Shown: positions 1 through 8,781 of the stretch, piece by piece
Numbering within the stretch: the first letter of the stretch is position 1
Layout: each line of letters starts with the position of its first letter
NCBI RefSeq assembly: GCF_021190915.1
Contig: NZ_JAIOAP010000001.1
Span: 1 to 64,000, forward strand
Length of the DNA stretch: 64,000 nucleotides
Direction: 5' to 3'
DNA from: Cohnella silvisoli
GTDB taxonomy: Bacteria; Bacillota; Bacilli; Paenibacillales; Paenibacillaceae
Program-made: the position numbers and the translations under genes
The notes under the pieces: generated by a model
The model's database searches: none
Told to the model about the DNA's origin: nothing
What the model saw: only the letters and a program-made list of their open reading frames with translations

Positions 1-111
1 ACACTTGTTCTTATATCTAGATTTCCGAGCTCATTATAAGTTTTTAAGGTCATGACTTCGAGCACGAAGATTCTAGGCTTCGCCTAGCCGAAATTCATCC
101 CCTCCCTATAG

Positions 112-594
112 AGGGAAGGGGACTTCTCCTGGAAAGCCGTTAAACAAGGGGATTCCACGAAAATATGCTATGGTGACCTGCGCTCAGATGTTGAAAAGAG
201 TCTTGGTTATGGAGCAGACGGCGGCCTGGGGGTAGGCGTTAAATATGATTTTGGCGTCAATGTCTTCTACCGGGATGTTAAGGTTGTTGGGATGGGATTA
301 AGAGAGGAAACAAAAGGAATATATAAAACAGCGCGCGGAGCCGAGATCGGCCAATTGAAAAGCGATATTAAAGAGTTGTACGGTGCTACATATGCCATTG
401 ATAAAGCAGAACGAAACATAGATTATTATTATGATTCAAAGAAAAAGAAATTTATAGGTGAAATATCGTTGGGCGGAATAAATCAAACAGAAGCAAAAGA
501 AGATATTTACATGGCTTCCATTGGTTTTAATACAGAAGGAACTGCAGAAATAATCATGTTACTTGACTACAAATGGGCAACGTTGTTGAGCTAG
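112..594 (+). pseudogene. 5'-truncated ORF remnant, unknown family
   Basis: An open frame runs from just after an in-frame TAG (109-111) to the TAG at 592-594. The coding signal clearly begins well before the first ATG (292): codons 112-291 read DFSWKAVKQG... then a Gly-rich stretch and KYDFGVNVFYRDVKVVG, which continues smoothly into the ATG-initiated part. No ATG, GTG or TTG lies in frame between the stop and 292, and no ribosome binding site precedes 292. I therefore read it as the 3' part of a gene that lost its 5' end. The region before it (1-111) has no coding continuity but holds small hairpins (73-87 and around 100-121). I do not recognise the family. A short ATG-292 protein of 100 aa remains possible. 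Confidence 0.5.
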
Positions 595-618
595 TCGGTA
601 CCCAATAGGCATGTCATC

Positions 619-644
619 AATGCCAGTCGCATGAGGCTGGCATT
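619..644 (+). terminator. Stem-loop after the remnant ORF
   Basis: A perfect 8-bp inverted repeat (AATGCCAG / CTGGCATT) with a 10-nt loop lies 25 bases after the stop of the remnant. There is no strong T-run, so termination would be weak. Confidence 0.4.
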
Positions 645-713
645 ATTGGCGCGAAGCGAGCCATAGATTGCTCCCCAGAAAACGATTAACCTAAGAAGGG
701 TGATCAGAGAGGT

Positions 714-1664
714 ATGAGGAAGCAAGAGGAATTATACGAATTGTTTAAGAAGCCAACAGCGGCTTTCAGAGGGAAGCCTTTTTGGTCCTAGAATGGAACA
801 TTAGATAAAGCGGAATTGCTTAGGCAAATCCACGTCTTGCATGACATGGGCTTTGGCGGGGTCTTTATGCATTCACGTACAGGTCTTGTCACGGAGTATA
901 TGGGGGATGAGTGGTTTGATCTCATTAATGCCTGTCCCCCGATATTCCTCGTTATGGAACGTCCTGATCATTTTAAAATAGAGATAAATGGTTTTGGGGT
1001 AGAAGCGTTGGGGAACCTGGAATGGTGGGTTGATCGTTCTTTTGTGCAAATCATTATACCTTCCAATTATTGGGCGGCTGGAACGAATAAAGTTAAGCTT
1101 AAAACACTTTTCCATCAAGGGATAGACTTAGAAGCGCTTTATTTACTTGGTAAGTTTGGCGTTCAGCTTAATCAGGGAATCAGGACATTTATTAAACAGC
1201 CAGAGTTTCTTAATATCGGCTGCATCACGGAACAGGGTTTTCCTTTTTATGGTGGCAAGGTGACTTATCAAATTAATGCGGACATCGTTAATGCTGCCAA
1301 TCAGCAATTAGACTCTTTAGATTCGGCTGGCAATACCGAAACATTCCTGGAAATACCCGATTTCGAAGCCGCATGTATCAAAGTAAAGATGGCTGATGGG
1401 GAAGAAAGGATGATCGCTTGGCAGCCTTATGAAGCAGCCATTTCAGATATCGCGAAACGGGGAGAAACGGCTAGTCTGGAACTCGAAGTTATATTGACGC
1501 GCCGTAACACATTTGGTCCGTTGCATCAACTGCCCTTGCATACCCCGGCTTATGGCCCTGAGAATTGGATTACGGGAGGCAAGCATTTTTCTGATGATTA
1601 TGTTTTGCTGCCCTCCGGAATTCTGAGTGCGCCTAAGTTAATTAAGAAGAAACGCGGGCAGTAA
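714..1664 (+). pseudogene. GH106-like glycoside hydrolase, nonsense codon plus internal deletion
   Basis: An ATG at 714 opens a frame that reads KPFWS-stop-NGTLDKAELLRQ, then the fingerprint GFGGVFMHSRTGL and DEWFDLINAC. This is the N terminus typical of large (about 1000 aa) GH106/rhamnosidase-like glycosidases, whose motif is normally FWSWNG; the Trp codon has become TAG at 789-791. After DEWFDLINAC the frame jumps to PPIFLVMERPDHFKIEINGFG..., ending with a C-terminal beta-sandwich type sequence (EALYLLGKFGV...). The catalytic barrel expected between these parts, several hundred residues, is absent. Two independent lesions in one frame make a functional enzyme very unlikely. The longest uninterrupted piece is 816-1664. 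The family call rests on remembered motif patterns. Confidence 0.75.
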
Positions 1665-1742
1665 TGCTCAAGTGGTAGTTTACACAAGTTAGAATGAATG
1701 CTACTTTAAGAAAGTGGATAAAAATTCCAATAGGTGTATAGG

Positions 1743-2105
1743 ATGAGTGAGCAAGTTGTTGAACAGTTTGTTGAACGTATCGATGCAGTATTCCTTCCTG
1801 TAAAAAACCTTCAAGAATCGTTGAAATGGTATCAAGATGTCTTTGGGTTTGTTTTACGTTGGAGAAACGAAAGAATGGGTGGTCTTGCAATAGCACCGAA
1901 TTGTGGATTTCACCTAGTGCAAGTTTCAGACTTCCATCCTATTAATAAATACACTCCATTTAATTTTGCCGTCAAGGATGTCGAGGAAGTTAGAAATAGG
2001 TTACAAGAGAAGGGTGTTACAGTTTCTGGCTTAAGACCTGGTGAGCCTAAACGTTTTGATTTGACCGATGTAAATGGAAATATGATAAGCGTTATACAAT
2101 TGTAA
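1743..2105 (+). CDS. VOC (glyoxalase/bleomycin resistance-like) family protein
   Basis: Protein of 120 aa with the paired beta-alpha-beta-beta-beta layout of the vicinal oxygen chelate fold: IDAVFLPVKNLQESLKWYQDVFGF opens the first half and FDLTDVNGNMISVIQL closes the second. Members bind a metal or small ligand and include glyoxalases, dioxygenases and drug-binding resistance proteins; the substrate cannot be told here. The ATG at 1743 is preferred over the GTG at 1734 because AGGTG (1732-1736) sits 6 bases before it. It stands alone between the glycosidase remnant and the RDD gene. Confidence 0.75.
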   Translation: MSEQVVEQFVERIDAVFLPVKNLQESLKWYQDVFGFVLRWRNERMGGLAIAPNCGFHLVQVSDFHPINKYTPFNFAVKDVEEVRNRLQEKGVTVSGLRPGEPKRFDLTDVNGNMISVIQL

Positions 2106-2191
2106 GGTCATACAATACTAATGCTGTATCCATTAACTTTGTTGAGCTAACGGGAAACTATAGTGGAGGGGTTTGCAGGAGGGGTAAAGTT

Positions 2192-2725
2192 ATGCATAGG
2201 CGAGAAAAGTTAAAAAGCGTATCTTTAGGCACCCGAATAATCGCCTTTTTATGGGATTATGTTATCATTTCGGGCTACATCATCTTGCTGATCGGCGTAT
2301 CTTTTCTTATACGACCTTTGTTGATTCCGCTGTTTACGACAAATCCTTTGTTGGCTGAGATCACTGGGTTTCTATTCATTACTCTACCTGTATATCTTTA
2401 TTTTGCCGTATGTGAGGGATCGAAATCGCATGCTACATGGGGGAAACGAAAAATGGGGGTTGTGGTGACTGGAGTTTACGGTCAATCAATCGGACTCCGA
2501 TCCTCGCTATTTCGCTCCGCCCTTAAATTCGTTCCTTGGGAACTAGCCCACTTCACCATTTGGCACATGGTCATTCCTGCTGAGTACCCCGAATCATTAA
2601 TTTATTCATTATTGGCGACGGTTTACGGTCTTGCACTCATTTACTTGATAAGTCCATTATGGAGCAAAAATAAACAAACTGTATATGACATTATTTCGGG
2701 GACCGTTGTAAGATACAAAAATTAA
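2192..2725 (+). CDS. RDD family membrane protein
   Basis: Protein of 177 aa beginning LGTRIIAFLWDYVII, the Arg...Asp pattern in the first membrane helix that defines the RDD family, and ending QTVYDIISGTVV, the usual RDD C-terminal motif. Three to four hydrophobic segments are visible (about residues 15-50, 55-75 and 130-155). RDD proteins are small integral membrane proteins of mostly unknown role, some linked to Na+/H+ antiport or stress. GGAGGGG ends several bases before the ATG. A second RDD gene begins at the far end of the window. Confidence 0.8.
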   Translation: MHRREKLKSVSLGTRIIAFLWDYVIISGYIILLIGVSFLIRPLLIPLFTTNPLLAEITGFLFITLPVYLYFAVCEGSKSHATWGKRKMGVVVTGVYGQSIGLRSSLFRSALKFVPWELAHFTIWHMVIPAEYPESLIYSLLATVYGLALIYLISPLWSKNKQTVYDIISGTVVRYKN

Positions 2726-2760
2726 GAATTCATCGATCTCATGCTCTGAGGTGAAGCCAC

Positions 2761-4146
2761 TTGTATCGCAAACTGTTGATAGCAACATTAATCGTAGCAC
2801 TCACCATTACGATGACTTCCTGCGGCAACGAACCGGTAAAACCGGAAGCTCAAGCGATGGCCGAGCCCTCGCTTTCCGCGACTCCTTCCCCGATTATCGT
2901 GGTTTCCCCTGCACCGGAAGAGTCGGTAGAGTCAGAAGTGTCGATCGAAACCTTGCTCCAGCGCAATTTCTCGAAAGTATTAAAGTTATCAATGGAAGAA
3001 TATCATTGCGAGAGTTTGGTTGCCGTCGGCACGGATGAAGTCATACTGTCCGCTAGGAAGTACGATCCGGAGACGACGAGAATTGTCCGCGTGAATTTAC
3101 GAACCGGCCAGTCGACCGTCGTATGGGAGAGCAGCGTTGAATTGATGTCTTCATACAGCTTGCGCAAGATCGGAGATGCCGTCGGATGGGACGCATATGA
3201 TGCCGAAAATTCGATGAATCGTCGAACATACAGGCTGATAGGTGAACAGCTCGTAACGAATACGGGCAATGGAGATGTAAGTCCTGACGGCCATTGGTCG
3301 GTCAGTTACGGAACGGGTAACCACGGTATTTGGGGCGTCAATCAATCGACGGGAAAACAGAAGCAATGGACATCGGGAACGGAGGATTGGCAGCCGTTAT
3401 GGCTGCCGGATTCTTCGGGCTTTCTGTTTCTGCACGATACGGGCGAGCAAATTGGAGATGGAGCAGGCCCGTATTACGAGCTGGCCCGGTATGATATCGC
3501 TTCGCAGAAAACGAGCATTTTGCCTTACGATAAAGCCTTTTGGGGAAGCATAGAATGGTTGGAGCCTGGCGTCTCTCTTGTTGCAAATAACGGTTTCGAT
3601 GATGTCGTCGGCTTGAAAATCGTTAATTTGGAGAGCGGCATAGAACGGCAAATCGTAGATACCTCCGATTACGAATATTTAAGAAGCGTCGTTGAGCCGA
3701 TCTCGAAGCAGTTATTCATTAGCGATCAAGGATCGTTCAAGTTCTATGGTTCGGACGGTGAGGTTAAGTCCGAGGTTGCATGGCCGACCGGCTTAGACGA
3801 GTATTCGGGCATTAACACAGCAACACCAGACAGTCCGGACCAGCCGCTGCATTATTACGAAAGCGAGAGGGAAGGCGGAAGGTTCGGTCCTTCGCAGTTT
3901 CAATTTTCGCCCGATGGTACGCGACTTGCTTATTTGCTCGGTGCGATCGGGGTTAGCTCGGCCGACGTCGTTGAGGGTACCCAAATCGCGCTGGCCGACA
4001 ATGATGGGAAAAGAACGAAGCTATTAACGCAAGATTACATGCAGATTAGCGAATATCAATGGACGCCTGATGGCGCTCATCTCGTCGCGCTCATCTCCCC
4101 GCCGTCAGATCCGATGCAAGCTTATTTAGGGGTCATTGATCTTTGA
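2761..4146 (+). CDS. Lipoprotein with TolB/WD40-like beta-propeller repeats
   Basis: Protein of 461 aa starting at TTG, with GAGGTGA 7 bases upstream. Residues 1-21 form a lipoprotein signal peptide (two basic residues, a hydrophobic core, lipobox TMTSC), so the mature protein should be anchored outside the membrane. A low-complexity Pro/Ser/Glu linker (about 25-60) follows. The rest contains recurring blades such as NGDVSPDGHWSVSYG, FQFSPDGTRLAYLLG and YQWTPDGAHLVALI, the SPDG signature of TolB-type propellers. Function is unknown; a sensor or binding role is likely. It is followed by a good terminator. Confidence 0.7.
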   Translation: MYRKLLIATLIVALTITMTSCGNEPVKPEAQAMAEPSLSATPSPIIVVSPAPEESVESEVSIETLLQRNFSKVLKLSMEEYHCESLVAVGTDEVILSARKYDPETTRIVRVNLRTGQSTVVWESSVELMSSYSLRKIGDAVGWDAYDAENSMNRRTYRLIGEQLVTNTGNGDVSPDGHWSVSYGTGNHGIWGVNQSTGKQKQWTSGTEDWQPLWLPDSSGFLFLHDTGEQIGDGAGPYYELARYDIASQKTSILPYDKAFWGSIEWLEPGVSLVANNGFDDVVGLKIVNLESGIERQIVDTSDYEYLRSVVEPISKQLFISDQGSFKFYGSDGEVKSEVAWPTGLDEYSGINTATPDSPDQPLHYYESEREGGRFGPSQFQFSPDGTRLAYLLGAIGVSSADVVEGTQIALADNDGKRTKLLTQDYMQISEYQWTPDGAHLVALISPPSDPMQAYLGVIDL

Positions 4147-4164
4147 GTTAACTAACTGCACTAG

Positions 4165-4192
4165 AAAGGCCATCCCGCAAAGGATGGCCTTT
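4165..4192 (+). terminator. Rho-independent terminator
   Basis: Perfect 11-bp stem AAAGGCCATCC / GGATGGCCTTT with a 6-nt loop, 18 bases after the lipoprotein stop codon. It ends in TTT and may also serve the convergent lacI-type gene. Confidence 0.8.
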
Positions 4193-4280
4193 CACAACTT
4201 TGCCGGCTTTTCGCTACCTCGATTTCTTCCGGCGCTTGCTAACCCCCATGGCAGACGGAGAATCGTAAAATTTCTTCGGC

Positions 4281-5297
4281 TTAGATAGATTTGGCTCCGC
4301 AAGATTGCCGCACGACCAGCTCCGCTTCGATGATTACGGATTTTGGATCCATTTGTTTATTAATCATGTCGTACAGCATCATGGCGGCCAGTTTACCCAT
4401 CTTCTCCTTATCCTGCTTGACCGAGGTAAGGGCGGGATCGGTATATTGGCAAGCCAGAAGATCGTCGCAGCCAATCAATGCGATGTCATCGGGAATGCGA
4501 AGCCCATGCTCTCTGATGGCCCGAAGGGCTCCGAAGGCTAGAAGATCGGTTACGGCAAACAGCGCTTTCGGCAGTTGACCGCGGGCGATCATCGCTTTCA
4601 TAGCCCTATAGCCGCTTTCCTCCTCGAAATCGTCGCTATAGACGAACCAATCGGGATTCATGTTTAATCCGAACATTTCGAGGGACTCCTTGAAAGCGAC
4701 TTCCCTCGTCGTCGTAACTTCACTAACGCGATTGATGCCTAAGAAACCGATATCCCGGTATCCCGACATGTAGAAATGCTCGACGACCCGCGAGGAAATC
4801 TTGGCATTGTCGGACATAAGGTAGGCGGAATTGTCTCCCGATAATCGAATATCGATGCCGATGCATGGGATATCGCTGCGATCGAGCATATGGATGCTCG
4901 GCTCTACTTGGTCGCCCGCGATAATAATACAGCCTTCGACTTGGAAATGGCGGCAGCGCGCCCAATAATCTTCTTTTTCCTGGGAAAATTTCTCGTTGGA
5001 GAAGAAGAGGAGATCATAACCGAGCACGCCGATCTGTCTCTTAAACGCATCGAGAACGCTGATAAAGAAAGGATGGCTTAGATCCGAATTCAATTCGCCC
5101 GCGAACACGACTCCGATGAGGTTGGATCTCTTGGTCGCCAACGTTTTGGCCGAAGAGGAGGGCTTGTACCCGGTCTCCTCCATAATTTTAAGCACCCGCT
5201 GCTTGGTATCCTCTCCGACGTCCGTATAGTTGTTCATAATCTTCGATACTGTCGCTACGGAAACCCCGGCCATTTGAGCGATCGTCTTTATATTCAT
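4281..5297 (-). CDS. LacI/GalR family transcriptional regulator
   Basis: Protein of 338 aa, standard LacI-family length. Residues 1-50 form the N-terminal helix-turn-helix and hinge (IKTIAQMAGVSVATVSKIMNN ... YKPSSSAKTLATKRS). Residues 60-338 are a periplasmic-binding-like sensor domain (LIGVVFAGELNSDLSHPFF ... IALIGCDDLLACQYTDPALTSV). It is divergent from the solute-binding protein gene, with operator-like palindromes in the shared 283-bp spacer. The inference is a repressor of the beta-glucoside operon, released by an imported sugar, possibly autoregulating its own promoter. Confidence 0.92.
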   Translation of the reverse strand: MNIKTIAQMAGVSVATVSKIMNNYTDVGEDTKQRVLKIMEETGYKPSSSAKTLATKRSNLIGVVFAGELNSDLSHPFFISVLDAFKRQIGVLGYDLLFFSNEKFSQEKEDYWARCRHFQVEGCIIIAGDQVEPSIHMLDRSDIPCIGIDIRLSGDNSAYLMSDNAKISSRVVEHFYMSGYRDIGFLGINRVSEVTTTREVAFKESLEMFGLNMNPDWFVYSDDFEEESGYRAMKAMIARGQLPKALFAVTDLLAFGALRAIREHGLRIPDDIALIGCDDLLACQYTDPALTSVKQDKEKMGKLAAMMLYDMINKQMDPKSVIIEAELVVRQSCGAKSI

Positions 5298-5342
5298 AAG
5301 TCTAAGGTTCTCCTTGAAATCAGATGTGTGTCAGCTATTTCT

Positions 5343-5352
5343 AAACCGGTTT
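5343..5352. promoter_or_regulatory. LacI-type operator near the regulator gene
   Basis: AAACCGGTTT is a perfect palindrome with the central CG typical of LacI-family sites, about 45 bases upstream of the regulator start. Position suggests autoregulation. Confidence 0.5.
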
Positions 5353-5490
5353 CGTAACGTTTCGTTTAGTAGTTATGTAACCATTGTAATTTCATTGGTT
5401 ATACGAGTCAACAAAAGCTTGATAGGGAAAGGAGTTTAACATTTTTGAAAGTCTTTTGTAAAAAAAATCTAAAAATTTTCCCAACTCCTC

Positions 5491-5519
5491 TTTACAAAAT
5501 CGAAAATGGTTGGAATAAT
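5491..5519 (+). promoter_or_regulatory. Promoter of the sugar transport operon
   Basis: TTTACA (5491-5496) and AATAAT (5514-5519) with a 17-base spacer form a plausible sigma-A promoter. The predicted transcription start falls just before the operator at 5532. Confidence 0.55.
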
Positions 5520-5531
5520 AAGGATGAAGTT

Positions 5532-5547
5532 ACGAAAGCGGTTTCGT
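5532..5547. promoter_or_regulatory. LacI-type operator overlapping the transcription start
   Basis: ACGAAAGCGGTTTCGT has 6-bp perfect arms around a CG-containing centre and matches the LacI/CcpA operator pattern. It lies just downstream of the -10, a classical blocking position. It could also be read by CcpA as a cre site. Confidence 0.65.
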
Positions 5548-5580
5548 TTGCGTTTTCAAAATTAATTAGGGGGAAATATC

Positions 5581-6951
5581 ATGTTGAAAAAAGTTACAGG
5601 ATTGCTTATGGCTATCGTTATGGTCGTCGTTCTGGCTGCTTGCGGCGGAGGAAACGATGATAAAGCGTCATCCAACTCGCCTTCGGCTTCCAGCCCGGCT
5701 TCCAACTCAGCGGAACCATCCAAAGAAGCTCCTGCCGAGAAGGTAACGCTTAAGATCATTCACTGGATTAACGAACCGGTAAACAAGTATTACGAGGAAT
5801 TCAACAAGAAGTTCACGGAGCGTTACCCTAATATTACGGTCGACTATCAAGTCGTGCCGTCCGATGCAACTTACGATCAGCTCCAACAAACCCGGATCAA
5901 CGCCAACGATACGGACCTTCTCGCCCTTAAGAGCGGTTTCGCTCCCATTCCGCAAGAATGGGCGGCCGGCGCGCAAGATCCGCTGTGGAAGCAATGGATC
6001 GATACGGGTCTGATCGCGGATTTGTCCAATGAAGAATTCGTCAAGAGTTACAATCCGGTTGACGTTCAGAACTCGACGACCTACAACGGCAAAGTGTACG
6101 GAATCAACATGGGGAAAGTGGCTTTCTCCGGACTGTATTACAACAAGAAAATTTTCGCGGACAATAATCTGAAGGTCCCGACCACTTGGGATGAGTTCAA
6201 AGGCGTCGTAGATGCCTTGAAAGCGAAAGACGTTACTCCTCTCGGTTTTGCAGGCAAAGACATTTGGCCTTATAACCTCGCAGTACAAGGCTTGTCCGCT
6301 TCCGTAATCAAGGATCAAGGTGAATTTATTAAAGGACTGTGGACGGGATCCACGAAATTCACCGACGCTAACGCGCTTGAAGTGTTGGAGAAGGCGCAAT
6401 ATTTGCTGCAAAACTCCATTGACGGAGTAATGGGAATCGATTATGCCTCGCTGCCGAGCTTGTTCGCTAGCGGCAAGGTTGCCATGATCGCCGATGGTAC
6501 ATGGAATGCGCCAACGCTCAAAGGCTTGGACCCTACCCTTGAATTCGGCTACTTCCCGATTCCGGGCAGCAACGATGCCGCGCAGAACGGTTCTCTTGCC
6601 GGCAAATACGATATGTCGTGGATGGTCCTCGAGAAATCTAAGAACAAAGACGCGGCTTTGAAGTGGTTGGCTATGCAGTCCGAACCGGAGAACTATGCCG
6701 CCTTCGCCAAAGCTTCGGGCTTCCTTCCGACGCAGAACGTACAGGTAGAAGATCCTTTCATTAACGAAATCTCCCCTTATCTGGCTAACTTCAAGCTGGC
6801 ATGGGACCAATTGTTCATTAACCGCCAGAATGCGGGCGAGCATGTCAGCGGCTCCAGCGTGCATGCGGAATTCCTTTCCCCTGCAGGACCGATCAAGACG
6901 CCTAAGGAATTGGCTGAGCTGTCGCAGAAGGAATGGGATGCGGCGAAGTAA
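5581..6951 (+). CDS. ABC transporter sugar-binding lipoprotein
   Basis: Protein of 456 aa. Residues 1-21 form a lipoprotein signal with lipobox LAAC followed by a Gly/Ser/Pro-rich linker. The mature part is a family 1 extracellular solute-binding protein: VTLKIIHWINEPVNKYYEEFNKKFTERYPNI, then GLYYNKKIFADNNLKVPTTWDEF, and FASGKVAMIADGTW in the hinge region. It should capture a mono- or oligosaccharide outside the membrane and hand it to the two permeases downstream. The GH1 enzyme in the same operon points to a beta-glucoside such as cellobiose. AGGGGG precedes the ATG. Confidence 0.9.
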   Translation: MLKKVTGLLMAIVMVVVLAACGGGNDDKASSNSPSASSPASNSAEPSKEAPAEKVTLKIIHWINEPVNKYYEEFNKKFTERYPNITVDYQVVPSDATYDQLQQTRINANDTDLLALKSGFAPIPQEWAAGAQDPLWKQWIDTGLIADLSNEEFVKSYNPVDVQNSTTYNGKVYGINMGKVAFSGLYYNKKIFADNNLKVPTTWDEFKGVVDALKAKDVTPLGFAGKDIWPYNLAVQGLSASVIKDQGEFIKGLWTGSTKFTDANALEVLEKAQYLLQNSIDGVMGIDYASLPSLFASGKVAMIADGTWNAPTLKGLDPTLEFGYFPIPGSNDAAQNGSLAGKYDMSWMVLEKSKNKDAALKWLAMQSEPENYAAFAKASGFLPTQNVQVEDPFINEISPYLANFKLAWDQLFINRQNAGEHVSGSSVHAEFLSPAGPIKTPKELAELSQKEWDAAK

Positions 6952-7046
6952 CAAATCGGAAGATGAATAGCAGTAGGCTGGCGGGGTCTGAAGCTGTATT
7001 CAGGCCCCGTACTGCCTTTCAGAAATGAAACTGAGAGGTGTATAGG

Positions 7047-7943
7047 ATGTACCCATTCGGAAGAGGAATCGCGAGGCATTTGCCAATGGCCTTGCTCATG
7101 CTGCCGCTTCTGTTATATGTCATATTTGCTTTTGGACCTTCCGTGGCGACCGTGTTTTTCTCTTTCACGAATGCGACGGGCCTGCCTGGAGCGGAATGGC
7201 ACTTCGTCGGATTCAAGAATTACGACAGGCTGTTCAACTCTTCGGACCAAGCCGAACGGTTCCGTTCCATCCGCAATTCGTTGCAGTTCGCTTTTTTAGT
7301 CGTTTTGGTTCAGAATGTCGTAGGCTTGTTCATGGCACTGCTCGTCAATCGGAAGCTTCGGGCAGATTCCTTCATCAGGGCGACTTACTTCCTGCCCGTC
7401 GTCCTTGGCGTAACCGTCTCCGGTCTCGTCTGGCGCATGATGATGAATCCACTCGGAGGGCCCTTAACCGAATTGTTCAAGAAGCTGCATCTCGATACGG
7501 GTTTTCTGTCTAGCTACGGTGCCTCCTTCGAGTGGGTTATTTTCGTGCAAATATGGATGTATATGGGGTATTCGATGACGATTTTCCTAGCCGGTCTCCA
7601 ATCCATCCCTAAGGATTTGTACGATGCGGCGTATATAGACGGCACCAGCCGATGGCAAGCGTTCCGTCACGTGACGTTCCCTATGATCGCTCCGTCAACT
7701 ACCGTCAATTTGCTGCTTTCCATTATCGGGGCCTTGCAGACGTTCGATATTATTTATGTCCTGACGAATGGCGGGTTTAATACCCGAACGTTAGCATTCG
7801 ATATTTACCGCGATGCTATAGCGAACAATACGACGGCTGATTACGGCCTTGCTTCGGCAGGCGCGATGGTGCTGTTCCTGTTCGTATTCGCAATCGCGCT
7901 CGTTTCTTTGGTGGCCTTGCGAAGAAGAGAGGTGGACTTGTGA
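7047..7943 (+). CDS. ABC sugar transporter permease, MalF/UgpA type
   Basis: Protein of 298 aa with about six membrane helices and the EAA loop that contacts the ATPase (DLYDAAYIDGTSRWQAFRHVTFPMIAP). An ATG at 7047 with GAGAGGTG 6 bases upstream is preferred to the GTG at 7038. It is the first of two permeases; its stop overlaps the start of the second (GTGA at 7940-7943), indicating translational coupling. No ATPase gene is present, so a shared MsmX-type ATPase encoded elsewhere is expected. Confidence 0.9.
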   Translation: MYPFGRGIARHLPMALLMLPLLLYVIFAFGPSVATVFFSFTNATGLPGAEWHFVGFKNYDRLFNSSDQAERFRSIRNSLQFAFLVVLVQNVVGLFMALLVNRKLRADSFIRATYFLPVVLGVTVSGLVWRMMMNPLGGPLTELFKKLHLDTGFLSSYGASFEWVIFVQIWMYMGYSMTIFLAGLQSIPKDLYDAAYIDGTSRWQAFRHVTFPMIAPSTTVNLLLSIIGALQTFDIIYVLTNGGFNTRTLAFDIYRDAIANNTTADYGLASAGAMVLFLFVFAIALVSLVALRRREVDL

Positions 7944-8761
7944 ACCGGGAATCCAGATGGCTGTTGTCCACTCGTTATTTGATCGTGCTAGCTGTTCTGA
8001 TCATTTATTTAATCCCGTTATTTTATTTGTTTAATGTGTCCATGAAAACCCAAATCGAACATTTGAAATCCCCGGTCGGCCTGTTCGAACAATTCCGGTT
8101 CAGTAACTTTTCGACCGCCTGGAAGCAGGGGGATTTCTCGAAATATATATGGAACAGCCTTCTGTATACGGTCGTTTCGACCCTATTGTCCATTCTGCTT
8201 TCTTTGTTCGCGGCGTTCCCGATCGCGCGAAGGTACGTGAAGTTTTCCAATCTTATCTATTTGTTCTTCACGATGTCGCTTTTCTTGCCGAATCCGCTCG
8301 TTCCCCAATTCTGGCTTGTTAACGAGCTGGGCATGTATAACGAGCAATGGGGTTATATTCTGCTCCGCACGGGAGGAACGGGCATTGCGTTCCTCATGTT
8401 CGTCGGATATATCAAGTCGGTATCGCGGGAGCTGGACGAAGCGGCCGCGATCGACGGCTGCGGTTATTTGCGCTACATTTTCCAAATTCTCATTCCTCTA
8501 GTGAAGCCCGTTATGGCGACGGGAGTCATGCTCACGGCGATCGGAGTATGGAACGACATCATCGGCCCGACGATCTACTTATCGGACAACGATTATCAGC
8601 CTATAACGCGAGGTTTGTTCGCCTTCTACGGACAATATTTGAACAATTGGCCGCTGCTCGGGTGCGGGATCATCATCGTAGCCGGTCCTCTGATCGTTCT
8701 TTACGTGTTCATTCAACGTTTCTTGGTCAGCGGTGCGCTGGCGGGTTCAGTCAAAATATAA
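7940..8761 (+). CDS. ABC sugar transporter permease, MalG/UgpE type
   Basis: Protein of 273 aa with six hydrophobic segments and an EAA loop (ELDEAAAIDGCGYLRYIFQILIPLVKPV), typical of carbohydrate CUT1 permeases. It starts at GTG overlapping the previous stop by four bases. It pairs with the upstream permease to form the membrane channel of the beta-glucoside importer. Confidence 0.9.
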   Translation: MNRESRWLLSTRYLIVLAVLIIYLIPLFYLFNVSMKTQIEHLKSPVGLFEQFRFSNFSTAWKQGDFSKYIWNSLLYTVVSTLLSILLSLFAAFPIARRYVKFSNLIYLFFTMSLFLPNPLVPQFWLVNELGMYNEQWGYILLRTGGTGIAFLMFVGYIKSVSRELDEAAAIDGCGYLRYIFQILIPLVKPVMATGVMLTAIGVWNDIIGPTIYLSDNDYQPITRGLFAFYGQYLNNWPLLGCGIIIVAGPLIVLYVFIQRFLVSGALAGSVKI

Positions 8762-8781
8762 AACAGAAAGTTGTGGGATGA

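Noticed and set aside
5707..6954. 415-codon open frame on the minus strand across the solute-binding protein gene
   Set aside because: It is the antisense shadow of a clear lipoprotein gene; sequence is Arg/Leu-rich with no family features and no ribosome binding site.
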